Shown here one piece after another: positions 1-10,700 of a stretch of DNA of 64,000 nucleotides. The notes below the pieces were generated by a model. It ran no database searches and had not been told where the DNA came from. It worked only from the letters and a program-made list of their open reading frames with translations. Position 1 is the stretch's first letter. Every line of letters begins with the position of its first letter. Position numbers and translations under genes: made by a program. The stretch lies in NCBI RefSeq assembly GCF_004345615.1, contig NZ_SLWK01000002.1, positions 124,001 through 188,000 on the forward strand, read 5' to 3'. This stretch comes from Natronoflexus pectinivorans. GTDB taxonomy: Bacteria > Bacteroidota > Bacteroidia > Bacteroidales > Marinilabiliaceae.

Positions 1-2520
1 AATAAACCAATAAACAAGTCCGACAATCACTACAATCATCAACAATCTGAACCAGATGGTTGCCCACCAGGGAGGCCGAATAACAATTGTTAATATTGTC
101 CCCTCTTCATTCCATACACCATCATTGTTTGTGGCTCTTACTCTAAACGTATAGGTGCCGGGATTAAGATTGGTGTAGGTTGCGCTTCGATTCATGGTAT
201 AAACCCAATCTTCGTCAAGGTTTTCCAGATAATAAGCATACTGATTGCTCGAAGGATTTGCATAGTGTAATCCGGCAAAATGAAGAACAATCATATTGTT
301 CCTATGGGATAGGGAAATGGAGGAGGTCATGTGTATTGGTTTTGAAATAACCACTTCGCCATTTATTTCCTGACCAGGACTTACCGATCTGTTTGAGATT
401 TGGATATCCGTTAAAACTACATCGGGTAAAAACGGGTTAGTCATAATGTTTTCAGGGTAAAACGCGTTAAAACCATTTGGGCCTCCAAAGAAAATTCGTC
501 CTTCGGAGTTAATGAAATATGCATTCTCCCTAAATTCATTGCTTTGTAAGCCATCGCTCTCAAAGTAATTGATGAATGTATTGTCGGAAACATTAAGCCT
601 GCTGATTCCGTTCGTAGTACTCATCCAAAAGTTACCCGTTTTATCCTCAACAACGCCAAGTATCCCGTTAGCGGGTAGGCCATCTTCCATTAAGTAATGG
701 TCAAAATTAAGCATGCTGTTTGTCGTGATATTTTCCAGCAAATTGTTTTCATCAACCATTTTGTTTAAACCTCTGCCTGTTGCTAACCATATGGTTCCGG
801 ATGGGTCACAGTATATGGCGTTAACGGTATTATTACTGAGACTATTATTGTCGTCTTGGTTGTGGCGGAAATTTACGAATTGAGGTCGTTCTTTATCCCG
901 TTCCCTGTTGGGTAAAATGCTTAGTCCATTAGAATGTCCCCCCACCCACAAATTTCCATGTTTGTCTTCACCTATTGACCATATGATGTTGTCACATAAG
1001 CTGTTTGGATCATTGGGGTCGTTGGTGTAAAAAGTAAACTCCTGAGTAGCCTCGTCAAAGCGCCATAAACCTCCATCCCATGTACCACCCCATAAAATAC
1101 CTTTACTGTCTTCAAATAGATTAAAAGTCCATACCTGCATTGGGTATCTTGTAACTTGTGGACTTCTAGCTGAGCCAGGTGATTCAGGAATCAGTTTTGT
1201 GACATATCCTTGTGAACCAATCCATACTTCACCGTTCCTGCGCTGTAGTAGACTTAGGCAGCTGATGCCAAGAATGTTGTTGGGGTCATTCGGGTTATTG
1301 AGGTAATGATATACTTTGGGTTCGTTATTCCCATTGAAAACAAATCTGTTGAGACCTTCTCCATCACGGGTGCCAACCCATAATTCATTTGCATTGATAC
1401 TGGAAATTCCAGATATGGTATTTCCGCTCATAGAATTTGTGTTACCCGGGATTGATGAGAAGTGGGCGAAATCTTTTCTGTATAAGTCAACTTTATTAAG
1501 CCCCTGGCTGTAGGTTCCAACCCATAAAACCCCAGTACGGTCAACATGCATCGAAAATACATTTGCATCGCTGATGGCGTTCGGGTTCAATCTATCAGGC
1601 AGGAATCTGTTTAATTCGTCTGTTTCAGGATTGTAGCGAAATAATCCTCTGGTTTCAGTCCCAATCCAAACAATTCCAAAATCATCAATAGCAACAGAAC
1701 TGCGGTTAGATGGTGCAGGGTTGATTCTTGAATTATCACCAAGTCGATAGCTTGAACTACGTTCGTCCCATTCGAGTTTGAAGACTCCTTGAGCAAATGT
1801 ACCTACAAGTAGATCTCCGTTTTTATCTTCTGCGTAGGAAATAACACGATTGGCTGGAAGTCCAAAGGCGCGTGCAACGGTCTTCGTTTCTCTGTCGAAA
1901 TAAAATAGAGAGCTACCCATTAATAGAAAATTACCTTTCGAGTCTTCGTAGGCTCTTGTGAAATTGTGTTCTGGAGGATTGGTAAATCGTTGGAAACTAA
2001 CTTTGGCTTCTCTGTCTTTACTATCCTGAACGACCAAGTTAAGGGTATTGTCGGCACACACCCAAATGTTGCCCTCATTATCCTGCATTACATGATGTAC
2101 CGTGTTGCTGCTTATGCTGTTTGGGTCGTCCGGATCATGTCGGATTCGAAGGAAGTTTTCTGTTTGTGGATCAAATCTGTCTAATCCTTCGTTCCCATTG
2201 TGCACTATCCAAATAAAGCCATCCCTGTCTTCGAATAATAGCTCATTATTGTTGTTTCCAAGACTTGTATTGTCGTTAACCTCATTTTGATAAACTGTAA
2301 AGGAGTATCCATCATATTTATTAAGGCCGCCATAGGTCGCAAACCACATAAATCCATGTCTATCCTGAATAATATAATTTACCGTTGATTGTGAGAGCCC
2401 GTCTCTAATTGTAACCTTGTCAAATGCTACACTAGATATTTGAGAATAAGTATGATTAAGATTAACTATTGTTAAGTTAATTGTCCAAGCCAAGTATAAT
2501 AGAAACTTATGCGTTTTCAT
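1..2520 (-). CDS. Two-component regulator propeller / Y_Y_Y domain sensor protein, partial (C-terminal part beyond left edge)
   Basis: Reading the minus strand from the ATG at 2518-2520 gives 840 open codons to the window edge. The N-terminus looks like a signal peptide (MKTHKFLLYLAW...TYSQ). It is followed by many propeller repeats of the form G-x-x-W-x-G-T (for example GIVWIGTETRGLFRYNP and GVLWVGTYSQGLNKVDL), as in the Reg_prop family. Near 60-300 there is a Y_Y_Y domain (YAYYLENLDEDWVY ... PGTYTFRVRATNNDG), then a membrane segment that ends the visible part. In Bacteroidota this layout is the periplasmic sensor of hybrid two-component systems or of LuxR/helix-turn-helix one-component relatives that often control glycan loci. 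The output domain is outside the window, so the class cannot be decided. The translation was done by hand, so a small frameshift could have been missed. Confidence 0.85.
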   Translation of the reverse strand, partial: MKTHKFLLYLAWTINLTIVNLNHTYSQISSVAFDKVTIRDGLSQSTVNYIIQDRHGFMWFATYGGLNKYDGYSFTVYQNEVNDNTSLGNNNNELLFEDRDGFIWIVHNGNEGLDRFDPQTENFLRIRHDPDDPNSISSNTVHHVMQDNEGNIWVCADNTLNLVVQDSKDREAKVSFQRFTNPPEHNFTRAYEDSKGNFLLMGSSLFYFDRETKTVARAFGLPANRVISYAEDKNGDLLVGTFAQGVFKLEWDERSSSYRLGDNSRINPAPSNRSSVAIDDFGIVWIGTETRGLFRYNPETDELNRFLPDRLNPNAISDANVFSMHVDRTGVLWVGTYSQGLNKVDLYRKDFAHFSSIPGNTNSMSGNTISGISSINANELWVGTRDGEGLNRFVFNGNNEPKVYHYLNNPNDPNNILGISCLSLLQRRNGEVWIGSQGYVTKLIPESPGSARSPQVTRYPMQVWTFNLFEDSKGILWGGTWDGGLWRFDEATQEFTFYTNDPNDPNSLCDNIIWSIGEDKHGNLWVGGHSNGLSILPNRERDKERPQFVNFRHNQDDNNSLSNNTVNAIYCDPSGTIWLATGRGLNKMVDENNLLENITTNSMLNFDHYLMEDGLPANGILGVVEDKTGNFWMSTTNGISRLNVSDNTFINYFESDGLQSNEFRENAYFINSEGRIFFGGPNGFNAFYPENIMTNPFLPDVVLTDIQISNRSVSPGQEINGEVVISKPIHMTSSISLSHRNNMIVLHFAGLHYANPSSNQYAYYLENLDEDWVYTMNRSATYTNLNPGTYTFRVRATNNDGVWNEEGTILTIVIRPPWWATIWFRLLMIVVIVGLVYWFI

Positions 2521-3133
2521 AGATTGTAATTAGTGTTTATAGTTGTGTGTAATTTTTGATATCCCTCTATTTGTTTTTATTGGGGAATTCAATGATTTCT
2601 TTTTTATATGTACCTCTCTATTATTATTCCAGGCATAGAACTTAATAAAGTCTTTTATATGTGGTCAGTAATTCTGCATTATATCAGATAGATAAGTGCT
2701 TTGTGTGTTGACAATGTTATCTTGAAAAACGATAAATTGCTATAAATGTTATTTTAACTTTAATAGTGTTGTTATTTGTTACGAATATTTTAAAAATAAG
2801 TTACAAAATTCTTAAACGCTTGATAGGGCTGAGATAGATAGAAATTGAAATATTGGATAATTATGTTTATTAAGAAGTCGAATAAGATTAGATGGTTATA
2901 AAACAAATAATAAAAAGCTAAACATACTATTTTGTGTTAAAAAAAATGAAAGAAAAGATTATTTGTAGGAAAAACTTGGATTTAAGGGATATTCATGATT
3001 ATAACAGAAGTTGTTGATACATATGTTGTATGCTTGGATAAGCTTACTAACTCGATAAAAATGCATTTCTAAATATTGGAGAGCCTTCCCATTTTTCGTA
3101 AATTGCATTTTAATCTTTTAATGCAACGTCTTA
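2521..3133. other. AT-rich intergenic region between divergent genes
   Basis: This 613-bp spacer separates the divergent propeller-sensor gene and the small lipoprotein gene. It is very AT-rich and must hold both promoters. I found no exact TAnnTTTG element in a good position, no convincing hairpin and no RNA gene. Confidence 0.5.
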
Positions 3134-3511
3134 ATGAGACCATATAAAGAAGCCGGTGTTTGGTTATTATCATTAATTCTTTTCTTTCTGATCAGTGGAT
3201 GTAAAAGTGAACAGCCCGACTATGAAGCGCAGGTTAGGGAAGGGTACAATAGTTTTGTGACACTTGTAGAGGCTGGTGTGAACGCCATGTTAATCTTTCG
3301 GTTGGAAGATGACGGAACGTTAACAGCCCGGATAGAGAGACCAACGCAAGATGATCTGGAAAGTTTTTATATTGAGTTTATGGAGCGCCCTTTATGTGAG
3401 AGTCTGTCTGAGACTGATGAAATCGTAGCATGTCTTCTGAATCATATCTTGGAACATGGATGCGTAAGAATAACCACTTGCTCATCATGCATGCACGCTT
3501 GTCCTGAATGA
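3134..3511 (+). CDS. Small Cys-rich lipoprotein of unknown function
   Basis: The 125-residue product has a lipoprotein signal peptide: a hydrophobic stretch, then the lipobox LISGC with the lipidated Cys at about residue 23. The mature part is acidic in the middle. Its last 40 residues carry six more Cys, ending in CVRITTCSSCMHACPE. The C-x5-C-x2-C-x3-C-P spacing recalls part of a ferredoxin or other metal-binding motif, but a complete [4Fe-4S] pattern is not present. I do not recognise a family. The gene stands alone, with more than 380 bp of AT-rich DNA on each side. Coding potential is supported mainly by the clean lipoprotein signal and the codon use. The function is unknown. Confidence 0.65.
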   Translation: MRPYKEAGVWLLSLILFFLISGCKSEQPDYEAQVREGYNSFVTLVEAGVNAMLIFRLEDDGTLTARIERPTQDDLESFYIEFMERPLCESLSETDEIVACLLNHILEHGCVRITTCSSCMHACPE

Positions 3512-3894
3512 ATTTCTTATTTATACTCCTTAATGTGTTTTGGCAAATCCTTATTTATATCATAAAACGAGGAGATGTTTTTTTGTACCTTTAAATCTTT
3601 TAAATTTCAATTTGGTGTTTGAGTATTATAGATTTGGATATTTAAACAGTTACGAAAACATTGTGTTGTTAAGAGGCACTTGCCTAAATGCTTTGAAATT
3701 ACCTCACTCTTAATTCTATAACTATAATAATTCGTTAATATTTTTTATTTGCCTAATAATCAAATGTTTATAAATCTGTTGCGAGAATATTTAATCAGCT
3801 GGTAATAAGAAGCTTACTTGTGTCTTATGTCTAATAATCTAAAAGTCTAACGATCTATTGTATAAGATCTGTATTTAAAAATAAATGAATATTT
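3512..3894. other. AT-rich intergenic region
   Basis: These 383 bp lie between the small lipoprotein and the M20 dipeptidase. I see no clear terminator hairpin, no consensus TAnnTTTG promoter and no additional reading frame with coding character. Confidence 0.5.
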
Positions 3895-5256
3895 ATGAGC
3901 GATTTAAAAGAATATATTTCAGAAAATAAAGAGCGGTTTCTTAGTGAGTTGTTCGAATTGTTACGAATTCCGTCTATCAGCTCACAATCTGAACATAAGG
4001 ATGACATGCGTCGTGCAGCTGAGTTGTGGAAAAAGCTACTGCTTGAGGCAGGAGCCGATAAGGCAGAAGTGATGGAGACCAATGGTAACCCTGTTACTTT
4101 TGCAGAGAAAACAATCGATGAGAAGTTTCCCACAGTTTTGGTTTATGGACACATGGATGTGATGCCGGTTGATCCGGTAAGTTTATGGGACACCCCTCCG
4201 TTTGAGCCGGTTATAAAGGATGGAAAAATTTACGGTCGGGGTGCCGATGATGACAAAGGTCAGGGGTTTATTCACGCAAAGGTTTTTGAGTATTTAGTAG
4301 CTTCTGGTAAACTAAATTGCAACATCAAGTTCCTTATCGAGGGGGAAGAAGAGATTGGTTCTCCCAATCTTATGGCATTTTGTGAAGAGAATAAAGATCT
4401 GCTGAGTTGTGATGTTATACTGGTTTCAGATACTTCTGTGATTTCTCCCGAAATACCTTCAATTACCACCGGTCTGAGGGGGCTTGCTTATTGGGAGGTG
4501 GAACTTACCGGGCCTAATCGTGATTTGCATTCCGGGTTGTTTGGCGGAGCTGTGGCTAATCCCATCAATGTATTGTGCAAAATGATTGCTCAAATGACCG
4601 ATGGCGATGGACGAATCACCATACCCGGATTTTATGATGATGTGCTTGAGGTAAGTCCGGAGGAAAGAACAAAAATGGCAGAGGCTCCGTTTGATGAGAC
4701 TGCTTATAAAAAGGCGATTGGAGTGAAGGCTTTACAGGGTGAAACGGGCTATTCCACATCTGAACGTACTGGTATTCGACCTTCTTTTGATATATGTGGT
4801 ATATGGGGAGGTTATACCGGTGAGGGAGCGAAAACTGTATTGCCATCAAAAGCCTATGCTAAAGTTTCCAGCCGATTGGTTCCAAACCAGGATCATGTGA
4901 AAATTGCCGTGTTGTTTAAGAATTATTTCGAAGGCATCGCACCTGAAAGCGTTTCGGTAAAAGTTACTCCACTACAGGGTGGTTATGGTTACGTTTGTCC
5001 AATAGATATCCCGGCATATAAAGCAGCTGAAGAGGCTTACGAGGCGGTTTTTGGCAAAATTCCGATTCCTGTTCGCAGTGGTGGCTCTATTCCTATTATA
5101 TCTTCATTTGAGCAGATATTGGGTGTGAAATCCGTGTTGATGGGATTTGGTCTGGAGTCGGATGCCATTCACGGACCCAATGAAAATTTTCCATTAGAGC
5201 AATTTTTTAAAGGAATTGAGACGGTGGGGAGGTTTTATGATTATTACAAAGGTTAA
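3895..5256 (+). CDS. M20 family dipeptidase (metallopeptidase)
   Basis: This 453-residue protein is a cytosolic zinc exo-/dipeptidase of the M20 family. Metal-ligand and catalytic motifs are present: YGHMDVMPVDP near residue 84 (His86 and Asp88), YGRGADDDKGQ near 113-123, EGEEEIGS near 149 with the catalytic Glu, and IHGPNEN near the C-terminus with the last His ligand. The lid or dimerisation domain lies about 190-370 (HSGLFGGAVANP). The length fits the dipeptidase branch rather than the shorter aminoacylases. There is no signal peptide. The ATG is the first in frame after an AT-rich leader. It is probably monocistronic, since a strong hairpin follows at 5378. Its likely role is peptide turnover; the exact substrate cannot be read from the sequence. 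Confidence 0.93.
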   Translation: MSDLKEYISENKERFLSELFELLRIPSISSQSEHKDDMRRAAELWKKLLLEAGADKAEVMETNGNPVTFAEKTIDEKFPTVLVYGHMDVMPVDPVSLWDTPPFEPVIKDGKIYGRGADDDKGQGFIHAKVFEYLVASGKLNCNIKFLIEGEEEIGSPNLMAFCEENKDLLSCDVILVSDTSVISPEIPSITTGLRGLAYWEVELTGPNRDLHSGLFGGAVANPINVLCKMIAQMTDGDGRITIPGFYDDVLEVSPEERTKMAEAPFDETAYKKAIGVKALQGETGYSTSERTGIRPSFDICGIWGGYTGEGAKTVLPSKAYAKVSSRLVPNQDHVKIAVLFKNYFEGIAPESVSVKVTPLQGGYGYVCPIDIPAYKAAEEAYEAVFGKIPIPVRSGGSIPIISSFEQILGVKSVLMGFGLESDAIHGPNENFPLEQFFKGIETVGRFYDYYKG

Positions 5257-5377
5257 GGGTGTCCTATTTTTAAATCAAGCAAAAAATGACGGGATCGTAT
5301 AGTGTGTTTGGCGTTCCCCCTAGGTAAGAGGTGAGCGAGAGAGATTATTCAGATTTGACACATATATTTAAGATAAC

Positions 5378-5404
5378 AAAAGCCATCGCATCGCGATGGC
5401 TTTT
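5378..5404 (+). terminator. Rho-independent terminator after the M20 dipeptidase
   Basis: A 12-bp perfect stem, AAAAGCCATCGC / GCGATGGCTTTT, has a 3-nt loop and ends in TTTT. It lies about 120 bp after the dipeptidase stop codon. Confidence 0.75.
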
Positions 5405-5464
5405 GACTTTTAAATAATGAACAATGGCTATCGATTTACTGATAATTTAAAATTTAAAAGAAAA

Positions 5465-5501
5465 CCCGGAACAGAGCAACCAGGTAAAGCTCTGTTTCCG
5501 G
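5465..5501 (-). terminator. Terminator of asnB
   Basis: The arms CCGGAACAGAGC (5466-5477) and GCTCTGTTTCCGG (5489-5501) pair with one bulged base. Read on the minus strand, the hairpin is followed by TTTTCTTTT, as expected for a terminator about 100 nt after the asnB stop. Confidence 0.7.
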
Positions 5502-5600
5502 ATTTCTCAGGTTTAGGAACGGATAGGATTAGGTTTGGTTTAGGTTTAACCAGGTATTAGGAAAATTTAGGTATATATAAGTAATTAGGTCTCAGTTTGG

Positions 5601-7187
5601 CTATTCTCCACTTTTACCATAGTTTGGTAGAATTCTTGCGCTTGGATCGTTTACATTACAATGTTCCCACTCTTTGTTCGGCATCCAGAAGTCTTTAATC
5701 AACTCTGCTCTTCCCGGGAAGTGTCCTTCATAAATTTCTCTGTACATCAGAGACTCTTTCGAAATAGGTGGCGCATGTGTGAATTTTTTCTGTGCCAATA
5801 CCAGATCTTCGTCGGAATACATCTCTTCTGCATAGGCTTTCAGATAATCCACTACACTATGCCCAACTGCATCAGAAAACGCAGCTTTCTCTCGGTATAG
5901 AATATCATGAGGCAAATAGTTGTCCTCAAAGGCTTTTCTCAAAAGATACTTGCCAATTCCGGTGAAATTCATTTTTTTCTCGGGAGATATTGCCATGACA
6001 TATTTTACAAAATCCAAATCCCCGAAAGGAACCCTCGCTTCAAGTCCGTTGGATGAGATGCACCTATCGGCTCTTAATACGTCGTACATGTATATTTCAC
6101 GAATTCGTTTCTCAGCCTCTTTTTGAAAAGCATCCGGAGTGGGTGCGAAATCGGTGTACTTGTAACCAAATATTTCATCACTGATCTCCCCTGTCAACAG
6201 AACTTTTACGTCTGTTTTTTCATGTATATACTTACAAAGTATATACATACCCATGGAGGCACGAATGGTGGTGATATCCCAGGTTTCGGTATTATATATA
6301 AGAGTGCTTAAGGAATCAAAGATCTCTTGTCTCGAAAACAGAACCTCGGTATGATCTGTTTTTAAATAATCAGCCACAATTCTTGCATACTTTGTATCAA
6401 TTGGGCCATCCTCAATACCTACCGCAAAGGTTTTTATTGGTTTGTCGGTAAGTCTGGCTGCAATGGCACAAACAAGACTTGAATCCAATCCTCCGCTGCA
6501 AAGAAATCCCACAGGGGCATCAGCATCCATTCTCTTCTCTACTGCTTTTGTAAAAAGGTCATTTATATTTTTAAAAATCTCTTCCTGCTCGTCCTTATGA
6601 AATTTTTCTACTTTTGAGATGTCTGCATATTGTACCAGTTTTTCTCCATCATAACAATATCCAGGTGGGAAAGGGTATACTTTGTCACAAATTTTATGGA
6701 GGCTTTTCATTTCGCTGGCAAAGCATATTTCACCTGATTCATCATATCCATAAAACATAGGCCTGATTCCAATGGGATCCCTGGCTGCAAAATACTTTTT
6801 CTGAATATCGTCATAAATAACACAAACATATTCGGCATCCAATTCTTTTGCCATTCCTACAATTCCTTTTTCCAGAAAAAGGGGCAGCATGACCTCGCAA
6901 TCACTTTCAGATTGAAATTCAAAACCGGATTCATATTTCTTTTTCAGTTCTCTAAAGTTATAAACCTCTCCATTGCAAACCAGATGGATATTATTATGAG
7001 TCAACGGCTGATTTCCTGCATCCGACAGATCCATAATTTTTAATCGGTGGAAACCCATCCATCCTTCTTCTCCAAAATCCCTGATGATGGTGTTGTCGGG
7101 TCCCCTGTACTGGATTTTCTCAAATTCGTGGGCTATGTCAAGCTTCAGCTTCTTATCCCCGCCTGTATAAACTGCAAATCCACACAT
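5601..7187 (-). CDS. asnB: Asparagine synthase (glutamine-hydrolysing), AsnB
   Basis: The 528-residue enzyme converts aspartate, glutamine and ATP to asparagine, glutamate, AMP and PPi in the cytosol. It starts MCGFAVYTGG, so after Met removal Cys2 is the N-terminal nucleophile of the class II glutaminase domain (about 1-190). Conserved glutaminase residues appear in YRGPD, LTHNNIHLVCNGEVYNF and the ESDCEV segment. The ATP-pyrophosphatase synthetase domain follows, with the PP-loop SGGLDSS near residue 231, LTGEISDEIFGYKY and LEARVPFGD. The length is near that of E. coli AsnB. It is divergent from gltB across a 526-bp region and has its own promoter at 7241-7271. The neighbouring gltBD and glnN genes supply its glutamine, so the block forms a nitrogen assimilation cluster. 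Confidence 0.96.
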   Translation of the reverse strand: MCGFAVYTGGDKKLKLDIAHEFEKIQYRGPDNTIIRDFGEEGWMGFHRLKIMDLSDAGNQPLTHNNIHLVCNGEVYNFRELKKKYESGFEFQSESDCEVMLPLFLEKGIVGMAKELDAEYVCVIYDDIQKKYFAARDPIGIRPMFYGYDESGEICFASEMKSLHKICDKVYPFPPGYCYDGEKLVQYADISKVEKFHKDEQEEIFKNINDLFTKAVEKRMDADAPVGFLCSGGLDSSLVCAIAARLTDKPIKTFAVGIEDGPIDTKYARIVADYLKTDHTEVLFSRQEIFDSLSTLIYNTETWDITTIRASMGMYILCKYIHEKTDVKVLLTGEISDEIFGYKYTDFAPTPDAFQKEAEKRIREIYMYDVLRADRCISSNGLEARVPFGDLDFVKYVMAISPEKKMNFTGIGKYLLRKAFEDNYLPHDILYREKAAFSDAVGHSVVDYLKAYAEEMYSDEDLVLAQKKFTHAPPISKESLMYREIYEGHFPGRAELIKDFWMPNKEWEHCNVNDPSARILPNYGKSGE

Positions 7188-7240
7188 GGTTAAACTTTTT
7201 TAATTAGTAATTCGATGATGATTTGATTGTGATTTCGATA

Positions 7241-7271
7241 CAAAAATACGGAATTGTAATTAAAACGCAAA
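7241..7271 (-). promoter_or_regulatory. asnB promoter (Bacteroidota -33/-7 type)
   Basis: Read on the minus strand, TTTG (7268-7271) is followed after exactly 19 bp by TATTTTTG (7241-7248). This matches the TTTG-N19-21-TAnnTTTG consensus of Bacteroidota housekeeping promoters. It gives asnB a leader of about 45-50 nt. Confidence 0.65.
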
Positions 7272-7514
7272 CAAAAGTGATAAAATATTGCATAAATTTT
7301 ATTATTCGTTTTATTTTGATATTTTTGTGGTGTCTAATTGTATAGATTTCACTTTGTCTATAGACTATTAAATGCTGAGTTTAATATTAAGAGGTGAGTA
7401 TTGTTGATTTGAAACTGTAAGTGTATGTGATTATGTTGCTGAGAGTGTGATGTTGGATGGTTTTTATTGGTTGTAGTAAAAAATGTTAACTGATTAATAT
7501 ATTACGTTGTCAGG

Positions 7515-7545
7515 TTTCATTTTGAAATAAAAAGAATTAAATTTG
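7515..7545 (+). promoter_or_regulatory. Candidate gltB promoter
   Basis: TAAATTTG at 7538-7545 matches the TAnnTTTG -7 element. A one-mismatch -33 element, TTTC (7515-7518), lies 19 bp upstream. It would give a leader of about 160 nt. Confidence 0.4.
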
Positions 7546-7713
7546 TAATGTTTATTAATTCCAAGCCATGAATTAATTCAGTTATGTAACTAAACCGTTC
7601 CGAGTGTCAATTGTTACATCACATATACCCTAGAGTTACTACTATAATAATGTAATGTATATAGCTTAGCCGAATTAAATTTCGGAAAAGCCAATAACCT
7701 AAATTTTGATCGA

Positions 7714-10700
7714 ATGGAAATGCAACAAAGACTTCCAAAAGCCCAGGGCTTGTATGACCCGGCCAATGAACATGAGAATTGTGGGATAGGATTCGTAGCG
7801 AATATTAAGGGTGTAAAGTCCAATGAAATAGTGCGCAGAGGATTAGAGGTGCTTGTGAACATGACCCATCGTGGTGCTGAAAGTTCTGATAATAAATCCG
7901 GCGATGGAGCCGGAATTCTGATGCAGGTTCCGCATGATCTGTTTTCTACGTTTGATTTTAATCTTCCTCAGGCCGGTAGGTACGGTACTGGTTTAATCTT
8001 TCTTCCACGGAATGAGAAGGAGCAGATGTTTTGTGTGTCTGAGCTAAACCGCTGTTTGCAGGAGGAAGGTTTGGATTTGATAGGATACCGGGATGTTCCT
8101 GTGAATAATAAGGTGCTGGGCGAGATAGCAAAGAGCAATGAACCTGTTGTTCGTCAGGTGTTTGTTCAGGGCGATTACGAGCAGGATGTTTTAGAAAGGA
8201 AACTGTTTTTGGCTCGAAAGGTTACCGAGAATGCCATCAGAATTTCCTCCCTGAAGCAGAAAGAACATTTTTATATCGTCAGTCTGTCAAGTAAGGTATT
8301 TATATATAAAGGAATGTTGACGCCTGACCAACTGGGAGAGTATTTCCTTGATTTGAAGCATCCGGGCATTTCCAGTGCGATCTCACTGGTTCACTCCCGC
8401 TTTAGTACCAATACATTTCCTACATGGGATTTGGCACAACCTTTCCGTATGCTTGCGCATAACGGAGAGATCAACACCATAAAGGGGAACCGGCTTTGGA
8501 TGGAGGCAAGAGAGGGCTTGCTGGAGTCAGATCTTTTTGGTGACGACCTGAAAAAGCTGTTTCCTGTCATTGAGCCTCATAAGAGTGACTCAGCATCGCT
8601 GGATAATGTACTGGAGTTCCTGTTTATGACCGGTAGAACGCTCCCTCATGCACTGACGATGCTAATTCCCGAATCGTGGAACGATAAAAACCCGATTCCT
8701 CCCAGCTTGAAAGCTTATTACGAATACCATAGTACCATTATGGAACCTTGGGACGGTCCGGCATCCATTGTTTTTTCAGATGGACGATACATTGGTGGTA
8801 CATTGGATAGAAACGGTTTGCGTCCCTCAAGATATGTCATAACAAAAAATGACATGATTGTGATGGGGTCTGAGGTGGGTGTTCAGACTTTCCCTGCTGA
8901 AGAGATTGTTGTTAAGGGACGTTTACGTCCCGGAAAACTTTTGTTGGTAGACACTCAACTTGGCATCATTATTCCTGATGAAGAGATTAAATCTCAATTA
9001 TCAAGATTACATCCATATGAAAACTGGTTGAAAGAAAACCGAATCAGTCTGAATGATATTGATGTAAAGCAACGAGTTTCATCATCGTTGGGGAATAAAT
9101 TTGATACTTATTTAAAAGCATTTGGATATAATAAAGAAGATTTTGAACAGATTATTTTCCCGATGGCTAATTCAGCCAATGAACCGGTAGGTTCAATGGG
9201 TAATGACACACCTATGGCAGCTTTGTCAGATAAGCCACAGAGGTTGTTCTCTTATTTCCGGCAGCTATTTGCACAGGTAACCAACCCTGCCATCGACCCC
9301 ATCAGAGAGGGTTTAGTGATGGCCTTAACCAGTTATATCGGGTCTGTTTCAAAAAATCTTCTCATCGAAACTCCAGCACAGTGTCGTTCCATAAAATTTG
9401 CTTCTCCAATTGTATCCAATACAGATTTAGGCAAGATAAAGGATTACAGGCGAGAGGAGTTTACGCATGTTACCATTCCTATGACATTTACCGCCGATCA
9501 GGGTGGGGAAGGTCTTAAAAAAGCATTGATAACCATATGTAAAACGGCTGAAAAGGCCGTTGATGACGGTAATAATTATGTGATTCTTAGCGATAGAAAC
9601 ATCTCTTCCAAAGAGGTGGCTATTCCTTCATTATTGGCAACAGCAGCTGTTCATCATCATTTGGTGAAAGCCAAAAAACGGATGCAAATCGGGTTGATTG
9701 TAGAGACCGGAGAAGCACGTGAAGTGATGCATTTTGCCTTATTGTTGGGTTATGGAGCCAGTGTGATAAACCCATATGTAAGCTTTGCCGTGATTGATGA
9801 AATGGTGAAAAAAGGGGTAATAAAAATGGATTATCATGAGGCTCGTGAGAATTATGTGAAATCTATTAATAAGGGGCTCCTAAAAGTACTTTCTAAGATG
9901 GGTATTAGTACTCTAAGGAGTTACCATGGTGCACAGATGTTTGAAGCAGTGGGTGTCTCCCAAGAGGTGATATCAACTTATTTCACCGGAACTTCATCAC
10001 GAATTGGTGGCGTAGGATATGAAGAGCTTGCAAAAGAAGCACTCTTGTTCCACGAAAAAGCGTTTGCAGATGATAAGAGTGAAGGTCCTTTTGACAGCTT
10101 TGGAACATACGCTTTCAGAAAATATGGCGAAAAACATGGTTGGAACCCTGAGACCATCGGATTACTTCAATGGGCTACAGCTGAGAACGATTATTCAAAG
10201 TTTAAGGAATACTCAAAAAGGGTTGACCATGACAACCAGACACCACTCTTTTTACGTGGATTTTTAAAGGTTAAAACAGGAAAATCCATTGACATAAGTG
10301 AAGTAGAGCCGGTAGAGTCTATTATGAAAAGATTTGTAACCGGGGCAATGTCCTACGGTTCTATATCAAAGGAGGCGCACGAGGCTTTGGCTTTAGCCAT
10401 GAATAAGATTGGCGGACGAAGCAACACAGGAGAAGGAGGAGAGGACGCTTCCCGATTTAAGTCCAATGCACGCAGTGCTATTAAGCAGGTTGCCAGTGGC
10501 CGATTTGGTGTAACCAATAATTATCTGGTAAATGCTGATGAACTACAGATTAAAATAGCTCAGGGGGCTAAACCGGGAGAAGGTGGTCAGTTGCCGGGTT
10601 ATAAAGTTGATAAAGTAATAGCCAAATTACGTAATTCCACTCCGGGAATTACGTTGATATCACCACCACCGCATCACGATATCTACTCCATTGAAGATCT

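Larger units (their letters stand above)
5257..5600. other. Intergenic region with two convergent terminators
   Basis: This spacer separates convergent genes (M20 dipeptidase on plus, asnB on minus). It holds one hairpin for each direction, and on the asnB side a run of TTAGG words (about six between 5511 and 5592; CCTAA in the asnB transcript) directly before the terminator. Confidence 0.6.
7188..7713. other. Divergent regulatory region between asnB and gltB
   Basis: This 526-bp AT-rich region serves two divergent transcription units. It contains a very good minus-strand promoter for asnB and a weaker candidate plus-strand promoter about 170 bp before gltB. I saw no recognisable riboswitch or palindromic operator. 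Confidence 0.6.
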
